64,000 bases of DNA. It comes from Nemophila menziesii (lineage: Eukaryota > Streptophyta > Magnoliopsida > Boraginales > Hydrophyllaceae). The first letter of the stretch is position 1; each line of letters begins with the position of its first letter. The stretch lies in assembly GCA_029959085.1 (NCBI GenBank), contig JARWIR010000016.1, forward strand, positions 7,237,441-7,301,440, written 5' to 3'. The position numbers and the translations under genes were made by a program. Under the pieces are notes generated by a model. The model had not been told where the DNA came from. It did not search any database and saw nothing but the letters and a program-made list of their open reading frames with translations. Shown in pieces: positions 43,370 through 55,149 of this stretch.

Positions 43370-46300
43370 AAATTTCCAACCATCTTCAAACTCGTCAACA
43401 AAGCCCACAAATGGAAATTGGCCAAAATATGAATACTGATGTTAAGGACATTCAAAATATTTATATCAATGTTAGGTTCAAGTCGAGTAAGCCTATTAGC
43501 CTTCAAATTGAAAAAATTGTGGAATCACCATCTGTTAATTTAATAAAATGGAGATTCTGAAGGAAAAAGAACCACCAAAGCCGAACTTGGATGAGGTAAC
43601 TGTTGAGGATTGGTTTGAAGAAGATGTTGAGAAACTAAAAGAAGTCGCTGATGTACCAAGGGTGCGATGATAGTCAAGGGTGGACCCACAACCACTAGAC
43701 ATCCGTTTATCACCGCGATATCCTTTACGAGTCACTTATCCGAACAGAGACCTCGAGTATAAGAAGTTCATAGAGATGTCAAGACAAGTTAAAATCATCA
43801 TCGTAGTATTCAAAGCCATCGAGAATGAGCCAGAATATCAACAATTCTTCAAGAAGAGACTCTCTGGAAGAATAAAGTTTATGAGTATGAGACCTTGGCT
43901 TTAATTGAATGGGTATAGATGTGAGTTAAGCGGAAGTTACCACCAAAACTGCAAGATCCTAAAGGTTTCAACCTCTCAATCAGTATAGGTTGTACATATG
44001 AAGGAAAGGCGGTGTTTGACTTAGGCTCGAGTGTCAATAGCATCCCTAAGAGTGTGTTCAAGAAGATGGGCATTGGAGATTCCAAGCCAACATCAATCAT
44101 CTTGTAATTGGCGGATTGATCAACAACAAATATATGGGGAATCATTGAGGACATGCTCATCCAAATAGGTAATATTGTTATCCCCACTGATTTTATTATA
44201 CTTGAATATGATGCAGATAAGAACATCCTGTTCATACTTGGCATCTATTATTTGCTACGAGCTGCACCATAATCGATGTAAATGAGGGAACCATGACACT
44301 CCGTATTAAAGATGAGTCTGAAATATTTTACTTTAAGTAAAGAAGTATAAGAAGGAGTCATGAGAGGTCCCGACAATCCGAATGGTGACCGAACAGCCAA
44401 ATGCTAAGAGCCCCCAAGCAGCCGTGATAAATAAAGAAGAAGATAATTTTAGGGTGAGAGAAGAAGTAGCATGCAAAGCTCCCAACCCTGAAAACAGATC
44501 CCACAAGTACAAGGATTCTTGGATAGGGCTATTCCTTGTCACTTGAGTTTTTTCATGCGAAGGTGATTGAGGTTCAAGCGTAGAAAGGTTGCAAGTTCTG
44601 ATTGTTCGATGTGAGTAGTCTCACCTGTGTTGGGTGCTATGTGAAAATGAAGTACCGAGGTAACAACGTCAAACTTTGAATGCGTAAAATAAAAGTGCTT
44701 CTGTGAAACAACCCACGTTTTAATTAGCTTCCATACATTTTTTATTAGTGTGAATTAGTTTAATTTTATGCATTTTAATGTGTATTACGTTTAATGAGTA
44801 GGGTATTAATTTTTTTGGTGTGTAGGTAGTCAAATATCTAAGTTTGGGGTGATTTACACCAAAGTCGTGGTGCATTGCAGCGCTGTCGTGGTGTCGGGTG
44901 AGTATTTTAGTTGAATTAATGGGAGCCTTATGAGAGGTTTTGCGGTACACCTCATGCCTATCCATGGTGCACCACACGAGCAGAGTGTCACCACGGTATG
45001 TATCTAATGATAATACGTTTTTAAAGCCAAGAGCAAGACTTTGTCTTGCGGTATAGTATCGAACCTGTATCGGCGGTTAACATATTGAGAGACGCGACAT
45101 ACCGTTCCATGCTATCGTGAGAAATTGATCATGGTATACCGCGCCAAGACCAGCGGTACACCGCAGACGAACAATGTAACCATCGAGAGAAGAGATTGAC
45201 TTATACGAGAAGGGATCTTGGCCTTACAAGTACCTTTTAACTCGATGCACGAGTTTGGAACCACTTCCTTACATCAGCAGTCTTCGGGAATATTCGAACC
45301 GCGGATGTAAGTAAAAAAAATTCCTTGTTCTTAAATTGTGTTTTACGAGAGGAGGAGATAGATGTAGCCCAAGTGATCTTTGTTTAGTAATGCATTCTAC
45401 GAATGCACCATAGTTGGTGTTTAATCTGGAGTACCCGAAATGATCACTAGCCTGATTAGGAAAGCAAATGTTACTTGTGGGAATGAAGTATTTACGTAGA
45501 AGTCAAGTAACATCACTGATGACTAGTGGATCAAAACAATTATTCGAGGAGCAGTTACAAAGAATCCTTCAAGTATAGAGACTTCTCTAGAGAAAATCGA
45601 GTAGGAATCAAGTTAGAGAAATGAGGACATTTCAAGGGTAGAAATGATGAGTGAGAGATTTGACCGAGTAGAGGCGGCTCAAACTTTCTTAGTGGATGAT
45701 GTGGCGCAAATTAGAGCAAATTAAGCGCGCTTTATCACACTTGTTGAATATATTCATCGCGAGATTGCGAAGCATCCACCTCGCCCTACCTTGTATGATG
45801 ATCATGCGAGGCAATAAACATCGAGAGTATATTTTATTCTTTACCTTTTATCTAGTTAATTGTATCGTATTTGTTTAGTTGTATATTTTAATTTTTTTAT
45901 TTCTTATCGAGCTTGTTTCGAGTCGTGGGAACACGACTCACTTTTGAGATGGGGATGTAAGGATTCATCGTCCCCATTCCCATTTTATTTGCTTTCATTT
46001 CTTTAGGAAAATATGTAAAAGTTACAATATAATTTAGTGTATAATATAAGAAATTAGGTGTAGAATGTGTAAAATGTCTCCTGAAAGCATAACTTTAGCG
46101 AGTTAATAATTGATAAGTAATATGTCTTTGAACTAGTGATAATGTGCTTAATATATGGACATTAAAATACACCATAAAAGATTGCAATGATTAATAAGAA
46201 ATGCGGTAGAAGTAAGTTTGAACTTAAGGAAAATGAGTGGTGCGTAGAACGTGGGATCCGAGCTAGTTGAAAATCTACTTAATGAATGTACTAGAGGTGA

Positions 46301-46618
46301 ACAAGTAAAGAAATTGCGTAGTTAGGAAAGTGATTAAGGTGTTAATTTGTTAAGCCCCTTGTTTCCATTTAGCTTGTTGACCAAATAAAATTGATATATT
46401 GTTCTTAACCCCTTCTAGTCTGTAGCCTTTTCTTTGTAGTTACATTATAAGGCATACCCCTTAGATTATAGGACTTTTCCATATCACCCGCACTCGAATC
46501 ACAATGCTAAGATAGACGTGTGTTTGATTATGTGAAACACTTTGGGTGGGTTCATCTTGTATGTATGTGCTATGTTGATGATGCGCCTTTTATTTTTACC
46601 CTTTCCAAGGTCTATTTA

Positions 46619-46620
<2 letters not shown>
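43370..46620 (+). mobile_element. Ty3/gypsy (Athila-like) internal fragment
   Basis: Sequence after the truncated copia. The clear part is an aspartic protease (43,925-44,290). Before it lie small frames with an acidic stretch, ending VEDWFEEDVEKLKEVADVPR at 43,670. After it comes non-coding or unrecognisable sequence, including several GGTATACCGC-type inverted motifs (44,940-45,170) and a GGGGATGTAAGG / CGTCCCCATTCCC region at 45,951-45,982. RT and integrase are missing. Confidence 0.65.
43925..44290 (+). pseudogene. Gypsy Athila-type protease (two stops)
   Basis: KLPPKLQDPKGFNLSISIG, then AVFDLGSSVNSIPKSVFKKM, GIGDSKPTS, stop codons in the LAD-stop-STTN segment, then GIIEDMLIQIGNIVIPTDF, LEYDADKNILFILGI and a broken continuation. 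DLGSS is the active-site loop (Athila proteases use DLGAS). The order and wording are those of Athila/Tat-type gypsy proteases. Confidence 0.85.
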
Positions 46621-46624
<4 letters not shown>

Positions 46625-46649
<25 letters not shown>

Positions 46650-46685
46650 CGTGTGTGTGTGTATGTGTGTGTGTATTTTTGTGCT

Positions 46686-46742
<57 letters not shown>
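46625..46742. repeat. (TG)n-(TA)n microsatellite
   Basis: A run of TG dinucleotides (about 46,628-46,675, with a few interruptions) is followed, after a short TTTTTGTGCT spacer, by about 27 TA dinucleotides to 46,742. Open frames across it are artefacts. Confidence 0.97.
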
Positions 46743-46744
<2 letters not shown>

Positions 46745-48784
46745 TGATAAAAATAAAAGAAAAATAAGTAGCATGACATCTCACATAAAAAATATTGGCA
46801 TGTCTAACTTACAAAAATAATGAATAAAATAGAGAGGGTGTAACAACCCAGAAAAGAGTACTTGTTTTGTAATCATTGGGAAATGATATTGGGATTATTA
46901 GGGATGTTTGTTAAGAGCATCAAGAGGGTTGAGTAAGTATATTTTGAGTGTAAACTCAAGATCTACGGTGATTCATTGACGGCTAGTGAGAAAAGAGCCA
47001 AAAGCTCATTCCAAACTATTCAAATACTTATCATACCGTCTCTAAGCCTATGTTATGACCTTAAGACCTTATGATTCTTAGTTATGCGGTATATAAATGA
47101 TTGAGCTAATAGGTACTAGTTGAGTGTATCCTTGGATACTATTTTAGGATCGAGCACCAACCTATAGCCACCATATCGAACTAAGCAGAAAACCATTCAA
47201 TCTTGCATTGCGAAATTAATCTAATCTTGAAATTATAATGTGTTTATTGTTTGTATGATAAGGTGTGTGTGATTTAGTTTTTAGATACTATTACAAGACA
47301 CTTGTTAGGTAATTTCTTTGGGGTCATTCTATATATTCTTCTCTTCCATTTTAGTTGATTAGATTTTCTAGTTTAGTTTTTATTTCGTTGGGATGTCAAA
47401 ACTTTGAGTTGGGGGTCTTGATGTCTACTTTTATGTGATAGATTAATGTATTCATGAGACATCTTTTTATGTGATATTTGTACTTATTTGAGGGATTATT
47501 CCCAATATTTAGACATACTCTCATTTCTTGGCCAGTTTTGGATATTTGTTACTTTTAGAGCTATTTGTGCGGAATTTGTGTGTTAAGTGTGAAGCTCTTA
47601 CGCATTTCGATGATACGATATCCTGTGACGGGGATAAAAAGTTTCGAAAGGAAGGTCAAACCCAAGTTAAGGCATTAAAGGACCAAAAAGCCACTTTTGG
47701 AAAGCTAGAACGTTTACTGACTAATGTTGGTGATCAACAAGATAGAGTCCCTACGTGCAATTATCGAAGAGTTTGGTGGAGCACTTTAATTCATGGATAG
47801 CACTTCAAGTCAGGAGTGTGTGAGAGTTGACGTTTTATGACTTGGAGTTAAGATGAAGAAGTAATTAAAGTTGCAGCGGTCGTGGCTCAAATTAGTCCAC
47901 TCATTTAGTAAAACCGTTTTTTGGTCGACTTGTGCCATTTAAACGTCTGGTAGAAGAAGCTAGAGCCCTACTCCACGATTCCTTCATCAATTCCATTCAG
48001 TCATTAAAGTAATTTGTATTTATTTTGTGTTTTAAACATGAGTCTAATACTTATACTCTCTGGTTTTCATTATTTAGTTATGAACTAATTTACTTTAACT
48101 TGAGTTTGCAATTATGTATGAACCTTGAATACTATTTCGGTGATTATTTATGTTATTTGGGATCAATTTATGTTTAATTGAATTGTGTTATTGATTATAG
48201 TTGTTTATGAATTGATTAATTTAGTTTTCCAGATCAAATATAGATTGGCCTTAGTACCCTATATTGTCACCCTAACAGGAAGGTTTAAGGATAGAACTAG
48301 TTCATTTATGTCGGGCTTGATTAGTCGAATAATCATATAGGGTAGTTACTATCAGTGTCGATCTTTTACTTAGAATCCCCTCACCCGAGTACTTTATTAA
48401 CTGTTAGGCAACCTTCTAAGCTACCTTGACGGGAGTTATAAGGAAGTTAGAAGCTCGATTAGCATAACTACCCAATTCACCCTCATAACTAGAATCATCG
48501 ACTCAGTACGATAGGGAAATACTAACAAACTCGAGTTATACTCTCATCTCTTATCTCTTCGTTAGTTTATTTTCTTTATTAGTTAAATTAATCCATTTTC
48601 ATTTATTGCATCTTTTAATCTTTATTATATAAACCACACAAATATATCTTTTATTTCAGTATTTTAGTAATAACTACTAAATCATCTACGTTTCTCAAAG
48701 ACACAAGTTTAAAGTTAAGACCATAATCATTGTGAAGAATGATATTATTACGTACTAATTCTTTGCGAATGACCTGTGCACTTG
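46743..48784 (+). mobile_element. Gypsy LTR and adjacent untranslated region
   Basis: Non-coding. 47,150-47,620 resembles 38,690-39,125 and, in its last part, 24,270-24,520 and 56,900-57,190. 47,990-48,784 resembles 37,580-38,466 (ACCTTGACGGGAG motif, then GTGCACTTGTGG). It is probably one gypsy LTR, with its end at about 48,784 where unit 1 rejoins. The TG start cannot be fixed. Confidence 0.55.
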
Positions 48785-49205
48785 TGGGGAATGATTTTTA
48801 GGGGGTGTTGATTGTTAGGAGACGACATTAGTCAATTTCTCTCGTTATTTGCATAGGATAAGAAAGTTGTACATATTTTTAGATTAGGGGAGATATGGTT
48901 GAAATGTATATGATGTAGTATTGGACTGCGTATGCGGTTATGAATGAAAAAGATTGAAAAAACTACCACAAACCTAAGCCAAGACTTCCTAAGCATTTCT
49001 TCAAAAAGAACTGATAAAATAAAAAAAAATGCTAAAACTTAATGACAAAAAATTAAAACATAATCTATTCCTATCGTTTCTTCTTTTCATTTGTAAAATG
49101 GCAACAACACTAATTCTAACTTATTTTTTGTTGGATAATCTAGACTTTTGAATTCCTGACCTTGACTTTATCCAATTTAATGTTTCGAAAAACGAAGAGT
49201 CATTA
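48785..49205 (+). mobile_element. LTR-start fragment, unit 2
   Basis: Purine tract AGGGGG then TGTTGATTGTTAGGAGACG at 48,806; counterpart of 5,721-6,856 without the hAT insertion. The empty hAT site TGATGTAG is at 48,911-48,918. Confidence 0.5.
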
Positions 49206-49449
49206 CTCTTTCTCCGTCCATAAATGTTTGTCACAATTTCTAAAAATAGATTTCTACAAAAAGTTGTTCATTTAAAATACTAATGAACTTTTTTACCAAT
49301 TTTATCTCTATTAAATATTTAAAAAATTATCATTATTAAATTTATTTACTTAGTTAGTTAGGGTTAATTTAGTAAAAGTTTAAGAAATTAATTGTTTTTC
49401 TTAATTTGTGTGAAAAAAAATTATGATATACATTTATAGACGGAGGGAG
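49206..49449. mobile_element. Stowaway-type MITE, intact, 244 bp
   Basis: CTCTTTCTCCGTCCATAAAT at the left end, its inverse at the right (ending GACGGAGGGAG), with TA on both sides. AT-rich interior with no coding. This is the uninterrupted counterpart of the element split in unit 1. Confidence 0.92.
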
Positions 49450-49673
49450 TATTGTTGAACCCGGTAGATTCGTTTGACACTATGTTATCCATTCTCATGT
49501 TTAGGCATCTAGCGTAGCTATCACATTTAATTAGAGAAAGGGGCAACTAAAGGTCATACATATCCAACAGAAAAAATATTACAACACATTCCAAATATGA
49601 AATTTTGTAGTAGAGAGCCATTTGTGATATGTGATATTTTTCCTGGAACAATAGATGCATCAAAAATTTAAAT

Positions 49674-52600
49674 TCATGCCTTCTCCCCAGCTTGTGGCCC
49701 ATCCTGCCCTAACGTTGTAGTTCCAGGTAGTGTTAGAGTAGTTGTTGCACTACCAGTCCAATTATTATTAACCCAGTAGCAATATTTTTCAAAGCAATAG
49801 TTTAATCTTGGATCTGTAATCTTAATCTTCCAATGACCATCACTGTAATTACCTTTCTCAGCCTCCCTCCAATCCAATTCACGGGCAGCCTTCGCCTTGG
49901 AACTAAGCCAACAATATTTATGCAACTTCTTTGGCATTGCATCGTGTACTTTCCACCACCCTGCGTGTGCAATATCACTTGCATACACTGCCATTTTATC
50001 CCGGTTCCAGTTGCAATCATAATCGCGGAAACATACCCATGGTTTTACGCCTAAATAATGAATAACGTATAGTTCTGGAGGATCCGCTGCTAAGAGTCCC
50101 ATTTTCTTTTCACTTATCTTTGGTTCTTCACCAACCAGGAAATGCTTTAGGAAGTTTACGTGAACCGGTATTCGATGCCACCATGTGAAGATCTCATTCA
50201 AGTAGCCTTGATCACCACCATTATATGATTTAATATCATTGATATGATCCATTAACAACTGAAACGTACAATTTGATGGTTCTATTATCATAACACCAGA
50301 ATTAAACATGGTGGCATGATTTCTAGCTGCAGACATTTCAGGCATTTCAAACAAGAAGTCAATATTTCTATGTACTAAGATATCTGCATCAATGAATATA
50401 ATTTTATCGTAATCTGTTAACTGCCAAAGCCGGAATTTACTATAGTTCCATTCATTATAGGAACCTCGTTTAGCTTCCGGGTTTTTTATTCTTGCAATTG
50501 TGCGAGTTTTCCAACCTGCATCTCTTAAACCTTCTTTGTGGTATTCACTTATGGTTTCATCTACAAGTATTACAAGATCCCTTGTTGAACCTGACATACG
50601 GATGCTCTGAGCTACAGTAATGGCACCACATACATACTTATCTGCTGAGTGAAGGATTGTTACGTATGCTTCTCTATGCGCCTTACTAGAGTACCATTGC
50701 TCTTTAGCATTGAGTGAAACAGCAAGTTCACATGAACCAACTGGAAGGTGAAGCTTTTCTCTGAGTATATGAAGATCAGGTGAGTAGAGCCATGCATTTT
50801 CTTCACGTACAACCAAATCCTTGCATGTAAACAGATTTGGAGTTGGAAAACATTCTGTGATTATAAGCACACTTACTGGATGAGATCCTTTTCTAGTAGC
50901 AGCCAGATTAGCTGCTGCAAGTTCCAAGTGCAAACGAGCCACATCTCTTGACCAATCCCCTGATTTATTGCACGGAAGCTTTACAACAATGAGGTCAATT
51001 CGTGGTTGTCCAAGGAAATCAAGCGTAGGCAATGTCGGGCATGTAGGAACTCTAAACTCTTCTTCTTCATCGATCTCTTCAGGATAAAGTGTCGCCCAAG
51101 TGATATTATCTGGAACATGATCCAAGTGTAAATTGACATGTTTAACCTCAGGTAAAATTAGTTTCCACTGCTGAACTTCATTATCATTGAAATTTAAAAC
51201 CCCAATTCCTTGATAATTATGTTTGTTTGGTAATATTTCTATAATTCTATGTATTTTGTCCCAGTTGATATCTAAAGCCGACACATAACGTGGATCTACA
51301 GTAGATCTTTCCCTTATCGATTTATCTACTAAATATGTCCTGCAAGAAAAGTCACACATTAAATTACATAATAAAGGTGTATGCTATGCAATATATCCTA
51401 TAAGATTATGTAGTAAACAAATTATATTGTAGAGAGAAAGTTAAAGTGAGCTTTATCATACTGAGCAAGAGAATCAGATACATATTCAGCTTTTTTAATT
51501 GTTGGAACATGGAGAAGTGTAGACAATGCTCCCAGTAAGAAAATAGCTAGGACAAGCTTTATGGTGAGAGCTTTAGAGTTCAAGATCTTGTCTAGGCTTG
51601 AGCTGTAAACAAGCTTTATGGCTCTTTTCTTACTCTCGTCTCTGAAACATATTAAAAGATCTGGTAATCAAACAAACATTTACAAAGATTTGGGAGTCTA
51701 TTCTATAATTTGTCACTAAATAAGTCAAGTACAGAAAGAAAGATTAACTCTCTATCAATGAATTTCACCCAATTATTCTTTGCACATCATTTCACCACCT
51801 GAGAAATTACTCTAATAGAATCTGTCCATCTAAACTTGTATATATAAGGAAAAACTAATTGCGTATTAATTGATATTCCTTTGTACGTTTGATATTGTGA
51901 AAGGTTGAAAAAGTTGGAAATATGGCACATATTTAGCACTCTACGCATTCTTGTTTGTACTCATGATAAAAAAAATATATATAAAAAAAAAGAAAAAAAA
52001 AGAGGAAAATATTGATCCCATATTCTGATTTGATTGATATTTAAAATTTTCAGATGAAAAAAAAAATTAGATCCTGGTCTATTATAGGCCTCTTTTGTAA
52101 CGAAAAATAATTAGATCCTGGCCTATTATAGGCCTCTTTATTATAGGCCTCTTTTGTAACGAAAAAAAAATTAGATAACAAACAAAGAGACGACTATATG
52201 TTCTTCTGTTCTGTTCTTGTGTTAAAATAGTAATTGATTCAAACTTTTGTGTTAAATTGCCAACTCAACTAAAAGTCCGAACTGTTAGGAGAAGGCATTC
52301 AATTAATGAGATTTTATATCTCCAATATTTTGTATAAATATAGTCACATAAGGCACACGACTAGCTAGAAATGATGCTTACTTATTTGCTAGGTTACATA
52401 AATAGAGCTAGTTTGTTGTTTTCACAATATGTATAATTAATTGGAACAAAAACAAAGTTGGAACCAAAAAAGAATATGTATCCCAAACACATTATCTGCT
52501 AGATACATGTATAAGTATAAGTCGCCTATACCTAGTTAGAAGGAAAGAAATACAAAAGGATTATGAAATTAAGTCTAGATATAGCTAGGAACTAAAAGAA

Positions 52601-53009
52601 AAATGTAGCAAAACTGAAAAGGAGAAACAGTGAGCAAGAGCCAGAGAAGACATAAAGGTGCATGGAAGGAAAATTGGAAAGCCATCAAGGAGAAGTAGCA
52701 AGCAAAGAGTTGGAGCAAAGAAGAAAAATATCATGCTAGAAAAGTAGCTAAGTGAGAAATGATCAAATGCAATCCGTGAAAATACAAAGATCATATGCAT
52801 CAAGCAAGTCATTAGAAGATATGCAAAGAAGAAAGATCAAAGAAGATCAAGCAAGAAGAGATTAAAGAGACAAAGTAATAATAAATCCTATAATTAAATG
52901 ATAAAGAGACAAGAAAAACATAGTAAAATAAAGGTCAGAAGCTGATATTTGAAACTTACGGGGATATATGAAGTAGCCTGTAGCGAGGTTCATCATGGCT
53001 TCCTCTCAT
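49674..53009 (-). CDS. GUX: GUX/PGSIP-type glucuronosyltransferase, copy 2 (3 exons)
   Basis: Paralogue of copy 1 with the same splice pattern: exons 53,009-52,960 (MRGSHDEPRYRLLHISP, donor GTAAGT), 51,641-51,462 and 51,339-49,674, joining in frame to 631 residues. It has a signal anchor in exon 2 (ALTIKLVLAIFLLGALSTLL), the GT8 DxD site FIDAD, NSGV, NGGDQGYLNE and HYLGVKPW. Exon 1 is nine codons shorter than copy 1; exon 2 has two extra codons (SLAQ in place of SQ). Differences cluster in the first hundred residues of exon 3; the rest is almost identical. YPEEIDEEE replaces the family's YP-x-WIDEE, and LDWREAE replaces the family-like DRREAE of copy 1. Expected role as copy 1: UDP-GlcA-dependent decoration of xylan in the Golgi. 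A solo LTR lies about 475 bp upstream of the start. Confidence 0.9.
52080..52170. repeat. Short tandem duplication in GUX copy 2 intron 1
   Basis: CTATTATAGGCCTCTTTTGT and flanking bases are repeated two to three times here, single in copy 1 (near 16,530). Intronic, no visible effect. Confidence 0.8.
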
Positions 53010-53482
53010 GGTCTTGGGCCAACGTTAATGGCAACGTAACCTAGACAGATGGCATCAAACAATTTATGGTTTGTGTGTTGCGTAAAATAGTTGATTTTGT
53101 GAGATTGTCTATACGAATGTTTGTTCTTAATAGTTGAACGTTGTTACAAATTTTTAATCTTTCTAAGTTTGGCTTTCATGTGTAATGATTTATCATGGAA
53201 CTGATTTGCACGTTGTTGTACCGCAAATTCAATAATACAACTTGACGGAAATTTGTTTAATTATATAATAAAATTCTCTAGAACTACTAAAATAGTTAGG
53301 TGTTTTGAGCTTTGAATCGTGCTTAATTTTTATTTTTTCGTCGGATAGTCGTGTTTAATAGTGGTGTGTTATTTATTATAATAAAACAATGAGTTCATTA
53401 GGAATTAAAACAATGATTGCAATCAGAAAGTTTCTGCTTCAAATCTTTGTCATGTAATCGTGTGATTCTCTACAATTGATTT

Positions 53483-54094
53483 TGAAGAATATATATGTGT
53501 TATGTTATATATTCTCGGTGAAGTGTTATGTTTTTATTGGTTTCTTACTTAATGACGTGACTTAATAAGGGCGATTGATCTTCACTTACATCCTACGGCT
53601 CTCATTCACTCGTGACTTATGTCTCTTATAAAAGGCTTAAGGGTTTGACCGAAGTCATAACCTTTTCTCTCTTCACGCGTTTTATTCTCTCTCGTCTCTT
53701 CACTCTTTCGAAACCCTAGTTTAGAAGATCAATCTCTGATTCTTATTGTAATCGATTAAATAGCTTCTTGGTTGTAATATTTCGTGTAAATTGTGATAAT
53801 CATTATGATTAATCACTAGATAGCCTTAATAGACTTTTAGGGTTCGAGATTTAGACTAGAAGTGGTATTCGATTGATTTTGTGGTTTGTAAGTGTAAGGT
53901 GATCTGAAACATTGTATCTCTTGTGATTTCTAGTGACTGAGCAACTCTCATCGGAGCTCAACGTGGATGTAGGTCAATTTTTTGCTGAAACACGGTAAAT
54001 CTTGGTGTTCTTTACTTTTACGCTTATTTTCTTATTCTTTGGTTACTTGGGTATTATTGGATTCAAAGCTTAATCTTGGTAAGAAATTACAACA
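53483..54094 (+). mobile_element. Solo LTR (612 bp) upstream of GUX copy 2
   Basis: Begins TGAAGAATATA, ends AATTACAACA, flanked by a 5-bp duplication GATTT (53,478-53,482 and 54,095-54,099). Unit 1 has the site uninterrupted at about 17,871. The TG...CA ends and 5-bp duplication are diagnostic of an LTR left after recombination between two LTRs. It contains a TATA-like CTTATAAAAGG at about 53,625 on the plus strand, pointing away from GUX. The sequence type suggests copia. Confidence 0.9.
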
Positions 54095-54416
54095 GATTTT
54101 TTTTAATTATAAATTTCCGTTTCTTTGGGTTAAGGTTAGACAGTCATATTTGGGGTTTCAGTTCTCTTGATCATGGTCAATTGCAAGGGTATTTGAAGTT
54201 TTGAGTTGTTCTTGGTTGGTTTGAAAAAAATGCGTAATTGCTTTAATATTAAAATTATTATATCACTTTCAAGTTTATTCCAAAAATAAATCAACAGACG
54301 GACAAGTGGACAAACTCGCAAAAGAGGATAGATTTGAAGCCATAGAAGTCAGCGGGAACAACAACAATTTAGATAACCTAATGGAAGATTTCTGAAGGAT
54401 GGGTATTGGCTAATTT

Positions 54417-55114
54417 TTAGTTGTTGGTGCCCTTTGACACCTTTCCTTGTCCAAAAAAAAGAGGAGTGAGGAGAAGACTCTTTGACATTGTTTCGAATAT
54501 ATCTAATGATTTACGAGATGTTTTTTTATTTTTAGTCAAAAAACTTTCCATAAATAGAACAATGTTACAAAAGTGTCGCCCTATGTCTATTGCATTGTGA
54601 GCATTACATAGTAGTTTTTCCAATCGAGATGATTGAATCCAATCTAAACCAAACAATGTCTTTAAGCATATGTTTAGCTGCCCAGTCAACTGTCAAACTC
54701 TTACTCCTATTAATTTAATGAGAAGTTAATGTTGTGAGGGAAACTTCACTCTCTAATATCTCTAATTAAGTGTTTAATACAATGAGAGGGTTTAAACTTA
54801 TAACATAGTATAGGATTTAAAACCGAAGAACAATCATTCTCTATAGTATCCACTTCATTCAAAGATAGAGTCGTCATTCTACAAGATTGAAAAACTCTTT
54901 TAGCTTCTTCCTCCATAAGTGATAAGGCTCTCACGCACTTCACCAATCCATCCAAAAGCTTGTCATTATGGTCCCTAGCAATAAAAGATATAGACGAATT
55001 AGAATTTGATTCATCAAAAGATGCATCAGTGTTTATTTTTATTTTACCCCAAGGGGGTGGGACCAACCCAATTTTGGTTAAGTAGAACTCTGAGCTGCTT
55101 AGAGCATTACTCAT
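54417..55114 (-). pseudogene. LINE RNase H-like domain, minus strand, unit 2
   Basis: 55,114-54,746 reads PPPWGKIKINTDASFDESNS, SISFIARDHNDKLLDG, LMEEEAKRVF, IENDCSSVL: the RNase H-like (RVT_3) domain of plant LINEs. A second frame 54,689-54,417 (DWIQSSRLEKLLCNAHN...) is the C-terminal part, after a frameshift. The unit 1 counterpart is split by Mutator-like element 2. Confidence 0.78.
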
Positions 55115-55149
55115 TATATTTTCAGACTCAGCATTTCTTAATCATTTAC

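Noticed and set aside
46520..46820. Open frames of Cys-Val and Ile-Tyr repeats
   Set aside because: By-product of the TG/TA microsatellite.
32328..48784. Idea that unit 2 gained this 16.5 kb as a single insertion
   Set aside because: The copia element is continuous across the left breakpoint in unit 2 and cut in unit 1, so loss from unit 1 is simpler.
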